From Xenia sp. Carnegie-2017 (Eukaryota; Cnidaria; Anthozoa; Malacalcyonacea; Xeniidae), in NCBI RefSeq assembly GCF_021976095.1, contig NW_025813486.1, forward strand, positions 12,308,422 to 12,372,421: a DNA stretch of 64,000 bases, given 5' to 3'. The stretch's first letter is position 1; the number at the start of each line of letters is the position of its first letter. The notes beneath the pieces were generated by a model. The model had not been told where the DNA came from. It made no database searches and worked only from the letters and a program-made list of their open reading frames with translations. The translations under genes were made by a program, and so were the position numbers. Shown piece after piece: positions 58,901-64,000 of the stretch.

Positions 58901-61058
58901 AGCAATAACACAGAAGGAGAAGTGGGGAAATTGTCCAGGAATGGAGAATCCAGCTGATTTAAGAAGCAGGGGAGTGTTTGCGTCAAAGATACGTGAGCAA
59001 TCACTTTGGTGGACAGGACCAAGGTGGCTGAGTAGCGTAGAAAGAGAATGGCCGCAATCAGAGGTAGGCGTAACTGAGGAGAGTAAAGAAGAAGAAAAGC
59101 GAAAGGCATTATTAGTAGTAGATACTAACAAAGATATAGGTATTCAGAACGTGATCTCTATAGAGAGGCACAGTAGGGTTGAGAAATTATTTCTGGTAAC
59201 GGCATGGGTCACACGGTTTGTCAGGAATTTGATCGCTAGGATCAAAGGGAAACATGAAGATTTGACCTTCACGGAATTAGGGAGTCAGGAGATAAATGAA
59301 GCAGAAAAACTTTGGTTGAAGGCTTCACAACAAAGGCTAAAGAAGGAGGATAAGTTCAAGCAGTTAGAGGTACAACTCAAGGTAGTAGAAGATGAGGGGT
59401 TACTAAAATGTCAGGGTAGGCTAGCAGAATCAGACTTGGAAGAGGAAACGAAGTTTCCAATCTTATTACCAAAGGAAGGTAGATTGACGGAATTAATAGT
59501 TGAGCATTGCCACAAAAAAGTACATCATAGCGGAAATAGGGCAACTTTAGCAGAGATAAAGTCAAGGTTCTGGATTCCACAAGTTAGACAGAAGGTAAAA
59601 TCAATTCTCAACAAATGTGTCGTGTGTAAGAAATTAAAGAGTAAGCCATATAATAGACCTAACGAAGCAAACCTTCCGGCATTTAGAGTATAGCAAGCGG
59701 AACCATTTTCGAAGGCAGGGGTAGATTTTGCTGGACCACTATTTGTGAAGAATACATCAGGATGGAAAGACAAAGTATACATCGCATTGTTTTCCTGTTG
59801 CGTAACTAGGGCCATACTTTTAGACTTAGTTAAAGATTTGTCTGCGGATGAATTCATGAGATGCCTTAGACGATTTTCAGCAAGAAGAGGAACCCCATCA
59901 TTAATGGTATCAGACAATGCAAAAAAAATTCAAAGCAACGGTCAAGACTTTAAAAAACCTATATAATAATGCAAGTGTGCAAGGGTATTTGGGAAACAAT
60001 AGGATAGAGTGGAAATTCAATCTAGAAAGAGCTCCCTGGTGGGGTGGATTTTTTCAAAGGATGGTTAGGTCAGTGAAGAGGTGCTCGAAGAAGGTATTAG
60101 GAAATGCTAGGTTGACATTTGACGAACTACTGACTGTGTTGGTAGAAGTTGAGGCAACATTAAATTCTAGGCCATTGACTTACACGTACGACGAGGTGGG
60201 TAGTGAACCACTAACTCCGTCGCATTTTGTGACGGAAAGAAGGTTGTTGTCCATGCCAGACGAAGGGTCTGGCTAAAAGGAGTCTGATGAGGGTTACTGT
60301 AAAAAACGGTATCAGTATTTGAGTAAGAAAAAAATGCATTTCCTGAATAGGTGGCGTAAAGAGTATTTGGTTGGTTTAAGACAGTTTCATAAGCAGGACA
60401 AGGACAATGCCATTAGGGTAGTAGGGAAGGGAGATGTCGTGACTGTTTATGAGGATAATGTCAAAAGAGGAAATTGGAAGACAGGTGTAATAGAGGAGTA
60501 GTTTTTAGGGAGAGATGGGGTGGTCAGAGGCGCTAAGGTCAGGCTAGTTAAGAACGGTAAAGTCAATCGCCTCAATCGTCCCGTCCAAAAGCTCTTTCCT
60601 ACGGAGTTAAAGCACGACGAAAGGGAATGTGAGAGGAAAGAGAATGAAAAAGAGCTGAGAAGAAGGGAGGCAGAACATGAGGGTAGACGCAAGAGACCCG
60701 CTGCTCTTGATTCTGTATGGAAGACACAGAGAATGCTTGATTAGTGGGACAAATCAAGGTGGGAGTGTGTTGTAAATTCTCATGTCAAATTATGTAGTGT
60801 ATGACTGTGTCATATTATAGATTATAAGATATAACGGATATTAACTTGATGTAAAATAGTATAGTCATGTTCGGGAGTTCGGAAAAGTTGACGTTATTGG
60901 TGTATGAACTGGTCATACAAATTTGATGAATTAGACTCGTATTGCAGAAGGCAATAAATTTCGAAAACGCAGTTCTACGATTGACGGTTGTCCGTAATCT
61001 TAACAAGATCAAATTAATCATTCCGTATTGCAAAGAACCAACGCTTGGAACGTAAAAT
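55977..61058 (+). mobile_element. BEL/Pao LTR retrotransposon fossil B
   Basis: Nearly identical to fossil A. It contains a remnant of the 5' LTR, the same primer-binding-type sequence, gag with CCHC knuckles, protease (LFDSGSQKSFVTN), reverse transcriptase (FYVDDLVSG), RNase H region, integrase (zinc region HCHKKVHHSG...CVVCKKLK, then core and C-terminal parts) and a 3' LTR up to the hAT-like insert at 61059. The integrase region is better represented than in A. Broken, with several breaks. It arose by block duplication, not by separate retrotransposition, since it shares A's inner insertion at the same base. Confidence 0.9.
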
Positions 61059-61302
61059 CAGGGGCGGATCTAGAGTATGTCAAATCCGTCGCGCGACTGA
61101 TGTTTGAAATTCAAAAATTACCTATTCATATTAATTAAAAATTCATTAATTATTCTTACTTTATTATCGCATTTACTTCGTGATAAAAATCCAGCTTTAT
61201 TTATTATTGAAACCTAATGACTAATCCAATGAATATCTCGATGGTAAACAGATCAGTTGAATTTTAATCGACCTGGAATAACCGACTGATAAGCGGGGTG
61301 GG
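61059..61302. mobile_element. hAT-like element family 1, truncated, in BEL fossil B
   Basis: Begins caggggcggatctag directly after cgtaaaat (61051-61058), the same LTR site as at 39907. It ends at about 61302, where block B jumps to sequence matching 44000. The right end and the remainder of the 3' LTR are gone. Confidence 0.85.
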
Positions 61303-62425
61303 CCTTACTTGAACTGGGCCTTACTTGAGCAAAGTGACGTTAATATCTATTGTGACATAGACATATTGTGACATAGACATATTGTGACATCTTCAAATAT
61401 TCAGACTATATTGTTGCAAGAGTGACTTGGTCAGGGGTAGAATTCTACCTTTCTACATTTGCTATGTCCCTTAGTATTCTTCAGCTTTCATTTACAACCT
61501 TCATCGACCTTAAAACACCAGACAGAATACCTTTTTACTTCGAGCAAGCGCTTTGTCTTATTCACGACTTCTTTGAAATTTTTGTGATTATGAAGCAGCT
61601 GTCAAATACTTTCTTTGATATTAATATACATATGACCAAACACAAAGCTCTTTAATGACAAACATGTTATGTATGACAACGGAGAATTGTATTTTTTCAT
61701 TTCAGTTCTTTCTCTAGGGTGGTGGGTGAAAATTCCAGGTTCACGGACAGATTGATAGTTGCTGGCAAATTTCAGCCAAGAAGCTTGCATTAGTGAAAAT
61801 ATTATGTATGCATTGTAAGACAAAAGAATCGTTTGAATATCAAACCCTTTGCTTCTCAGCAACAAACGTAATTTATTGGAGTGCAAAAAATATTTTGAGG
61901 CTGTTACAAGATCCGGCCTAACCGAGTTTGAACGAGGCATGAAAGGATTGTAGCTGTTTGTTAAGTGTCACAAGACGGGCACAAGTCATTCCTGTTGTAA
62001 TTCTCAAATTACGCCAAATTAGTCGTTTTCATTTTAAATGCTAAGCGTATTTGTAAAGTCAGAATAATGTGAAAATGCTCAAGATGATTTATCTGATAAG
62101 TATTTCGCTTTGCTTCAATTAGGAGGTCATATTCATGTTGTTGCTGCAATCTAAAAAAGCTACTTTCCATTTATTTGTACTCTTTGCTACCAACTGTCCA
62201 TTAAAATGAATATTTAAATGCTATTCGAAATATTATCCTACAAAGTTAAGACACTTGAAATAAAGACACTTGGAAATAAGTATCTTAATAAATAGGAAAA
62301 GGTAAAAGAAAATTAAAATATTTAGAAATAATGACATGTTTTCTAAAAGACTAAAATAATTTTGAAGCCAATTCAACAGGTGCAACTGAAATCTAATAAT
62401 TGGTAAGTGGTTGAGACAAAATAAA
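61303..62425. other. Non-coding part of block B
   Basis: Matches 43995-45935 of block A in pieces. A duplicated tcttgtgacatagacatatt-like stretch occurs near 61350-61390 (three gtgacat units against two in A). No gene is recognised; the minus frame 61602-61940 corresponds to a shorter, differently framed stretch in A. Confidence 0.5.
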
Positions 62426-62631
62426 TACTGGAATCCTTTTCCCAGGACTTCCGTCATGAATAGCTGGACATGAGCCATTAACGTCATAAACTAGAGCTTC
62501 AACAAGAACAACGTCATTCCAGTTCATTCTACGTTTTTTACTCTTTATTTCAGAACCAACAAGACAATAATGCTGTCGCAAAATCTTAAGGCATACCTCA
62601 ACCATGTCTCCAACACAGGTCTCTGGTGCTC
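62426..62631 (-). pseudogene. Glycosyltransferase C-terminal stub B
   Basis: Last 68 or so codons of the glycosyltransferase, with the same abrupt upstream border (GAGCACC) as stub A. It is closer to the full-length genes than stub A is (GKRIPV and EVCLKILRQHYC preserved). A deletion at its 3' side removed the normal stop, so the frame runs into flanking DNA. The closer match suggests conversion from a full-length copy or faster decay of A. Confidence 0.85.
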
Positions 62632-62796
62632 ATCCAACTTTAGTTAAGAGTAATCAGGAATTTTTACGACTAGATATGTGAAAGTATCGACATCCTTCAA
62701 TTATTCACTACACTACTCCTCAGTGGCATAGCTTTGTTCTTTTTACTGAAATAGCTGACTTCCTTACCTTGTTTATCAATGAGCACATGACATAAC

Positions 62797-62879
62797 CACT
62801 GATCTGATAATAGACTGGATATAGCTTCTACAGGTAGCAAAAGTGAAGCCTAATTATATATGCAAAATTCACTTCCGGT
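62797..62879. mobile_element. P-like element terminus, interrupted by hAT insertion
   Basis: Starts cactgatctgataatag after gacataac (62789-62796), exactly as at 46423. After 83 bases the sequence switches at ttccggt to the hAT element at 62880. In block A the same point continues as ttccggttaccacgg, so the hAT insertion is private to B. The rest of this P-like copy is presumably beyond the window. Confidence 0.85.
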
Positions 62880-64000
62880 CAAGGTTGCCAGTTTGGCCTT
62901 TTATCGGCCAAATAACTGAAATTTGGCCTTTTTGAAACCTGTTTGGCCGGGAAAATTAAAGCAAGCCGGCCAAATCGATTTTGGCCTATTTTGGCCTTTT
63001 CAAATTTTGATATCATGAAATTTTATTATTAATTATATTACTCGTAATTGACTGATAATGGCGTATCAGATGAGTACTGTTGTGGTTGTACCCAGTACTT
63101 ATGCTCTTCCTCGGCCTGATTTGTTATTCAATATTCAGCTCTGTTGCATTTTCACATGAAAATATGTTTAATTGTGTTGCATGATACACTCATAGTTTTC
63201 TAATTAATGTTTAATGTCATTCTTGCACAAAATATCTTGTTTCCTATTTCACGAAACACGCCAGAATAAAGCAAGAGTTAAGAATTCATATCAGCCTTTT
63301 CGCGTTATATTCTTTCGCGGACCGTTGGGCTCTAGGGGAAATTAGCTCAAATACAACCTTTTCCCAGCAATTAATATCATAACTTTAATTAACAGTAAAT
63401 TTGCATCTCTACTTTAGGGCAGCTCTTGGTTCTTCTGTTCACAAAGTTCTTACACTTCTGTCTCTAATATGTGTTTCCTTCTTATTATCGTAATTCTCAA
63501 TCGGTAGTTCTGCTGTTCAATAGTTCAATGTTCGATTCCAGTTAATGGCGTATCACGTGCTAATTCCCGTGCAGTATTCGTGAAACATATCAATATATCA
63601 TATTTCATATCCTATTTGTGCTTTGTTTCTATAACAAACATTTACTTTGTATTAACAGATGTGAAAATAAGGCTGTGATTAGAGGTGTAGAGTTGTTTGT
63701 TTGGGAACGTTCTTTTTTTCGTTACAAAATTTTTAAAATGCCAAAATGGAAATCAAGTTACGATAGCGGCCGCAATTACAATTCCAAATGGGAAAAAGAT
63801 TTTAGCTGGGTATCTGAAGCACCTAATAATAGGGACAAAGCATATTGTAAACTTTGCCGTCGCTTGTTGCAGGCTAAGCGAGATGCTCTGGCGACCCACG
63901 AAAAAAGTGATATTCATCGCTCTTTTGTATCTACAAGTTCTTTTTCACGGCCGTTGACAACTTGCTTTCCATCAACCAGTTCAACATCAAAACGTGCCAT
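62880..64000 (+). mobile_element. hAT transposon, left part, running off the window
   Basis: Terminus caaggttgccagtttggcc, a known style of hAT end, follows cttccggt (62872-62879), the expected 8-bp target site. Within the first 120 bp ttggcc or its complement occurs about eight times on both strands, as expected for subterminal transposase-binding motifs. A transposase N-terminus starts at 63738. The absence of breaks seen so far and the clean insertion suggest it is the youngest element here. Confidence 0.85.
63738..64000 (+). CDS. hAT transposase N-terminus (BED-like zinc finger), partial
   Basis: The open frame begins MPKWKSSYDSGRNYNSKWEK and runs to the window end without a stop (87 codons). 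YNSKWEKDFSWVSEAP followed by AYCKLCRRLL and HEKSDIH fits the aromatic lead and the C-x2-C...H-x4-H of BED-type zinc fingers at the N-terminus of hAT transposases, which bind the element's ends. A possible intron acceptor (tttgtattaacag) lies at 63659, just upstream, so a non-coding first exon is likely. The catalytic RNase H-like core would lie downstream, outside the window. Confidence 0.75.
   Translation, partial: MPKWKSSYDSGRNYNSKWEKDFSWVSEAPNNRDKAYCKLCRRLLQAKRDALATHEKSDIHRSFVSTSSFSRPLTTCFPSTSSTSKRA

Larger units (their letters stand above)
50221..62796. repeat. Large duplicated block B
   Basis: Direct copy of block A with three rearrangements. At 55163-55976 an 814-bp remnant of another hAT element replaces part of hAT family 2 and the BEL 5' LTR. 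At about 61302 the interval matching 40151-43999 is missing, with ggccttacttga occurring twice at the join. About 110 bp are missing near 62425. The copy ends at the same P-like insertion site as block A, so the P-like insertion predates the duplication. Confidence 0.85.

Noticed and set aside
63697-63957. Plus-strand frame starting MFGNVLFFVTKFLKCQ
   Set aside because: It overlaps, in another frame, the hAT transposase N-terminus at 63738, which has the recognisable zinc-finger pattern.
1-64000. CRISPR array, prokaryotic operons, ribosomal RNA or tRNA genes
   Set aside because: No regularly spaced short repeats, no ribosome-binding-site pattern and no rRNA or cloverleaf sequence seen. The intron-like borders and transposon types are eukaryotic.

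Overview
The window looks like AT-rich animal DNA, most likely from a marine invertebrate. The Penelope-type retroelements and their flanking motifs suggest a cnidarian, but this is inference. There is no operon structure, long gene-free stretches are common, and most recognisable protein sequence is transposon-derived. The one convincing host gene family encodes a type II membrane protein with a DSD motif that looks like a GT-A glycosyltransferase. It is present as two intact 447-codon frames (32.4-33.8 and 53.3-54.6 kb, minus strand), one copy broken by two adjacent stops (15.3-16.6 kb), and two short C-terminal stubs (46.05 and 62.43 kb).

Left third (1-13.5 kb): a degenerate integrase-core gene (2.7-5.2 kb) holding a 203-bp hAT MITE with a target-site duplication; a Penelope-like fragment (5.7-6.2 kb); a hAT transposase tail (6.8 kb); a split Ulp1/C48-peptidase-like gene with good splice borders (7.2-8.9 kb); and a Gypsy fossil (9.0-11.5 kb) cut by a 591-bp solo LTR.

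Middle (13.5-29.4 kb): glycosyltransferase unit 1 with a 1.45-kb hAT-like element beside it, two Penelope-like fragments (21.3-23.0 and 23.9-24.6 kb), and a second copy of the C48 region. That second copy is interrupted by a 2.6-kb almost palindromic TTAA-flanked transposon whose empty site survives in the first copy.

Right half (29.4-64 kb): two large direct copies of one block, A (29.46-46.4 kb) and B (50.22-62.8 kb). Block A holds a three-level nest: a hAT-like element contains a BEL/Pao fossil, whose 3' LTR contains another hAT-like element. Block B carries the same BEL and the same inner insertion, so the nest formed before the block was duplicated. Both blocks end at the same P-element-like insertion site. 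In A the P-like element is a complete 2.6-kb inverted-repeat structure. In B it is interrupted after 83 bp by another hAT element that runs off the window with an open transposase N-terminus.

The genes do not form a pathway. The theme is a tandem host gene family expanded by segmental duplication in a transposon-dense region, where nested target-site duplications and empty sites allow the order of events to be read. Coordinates of degenerate features are approximate.
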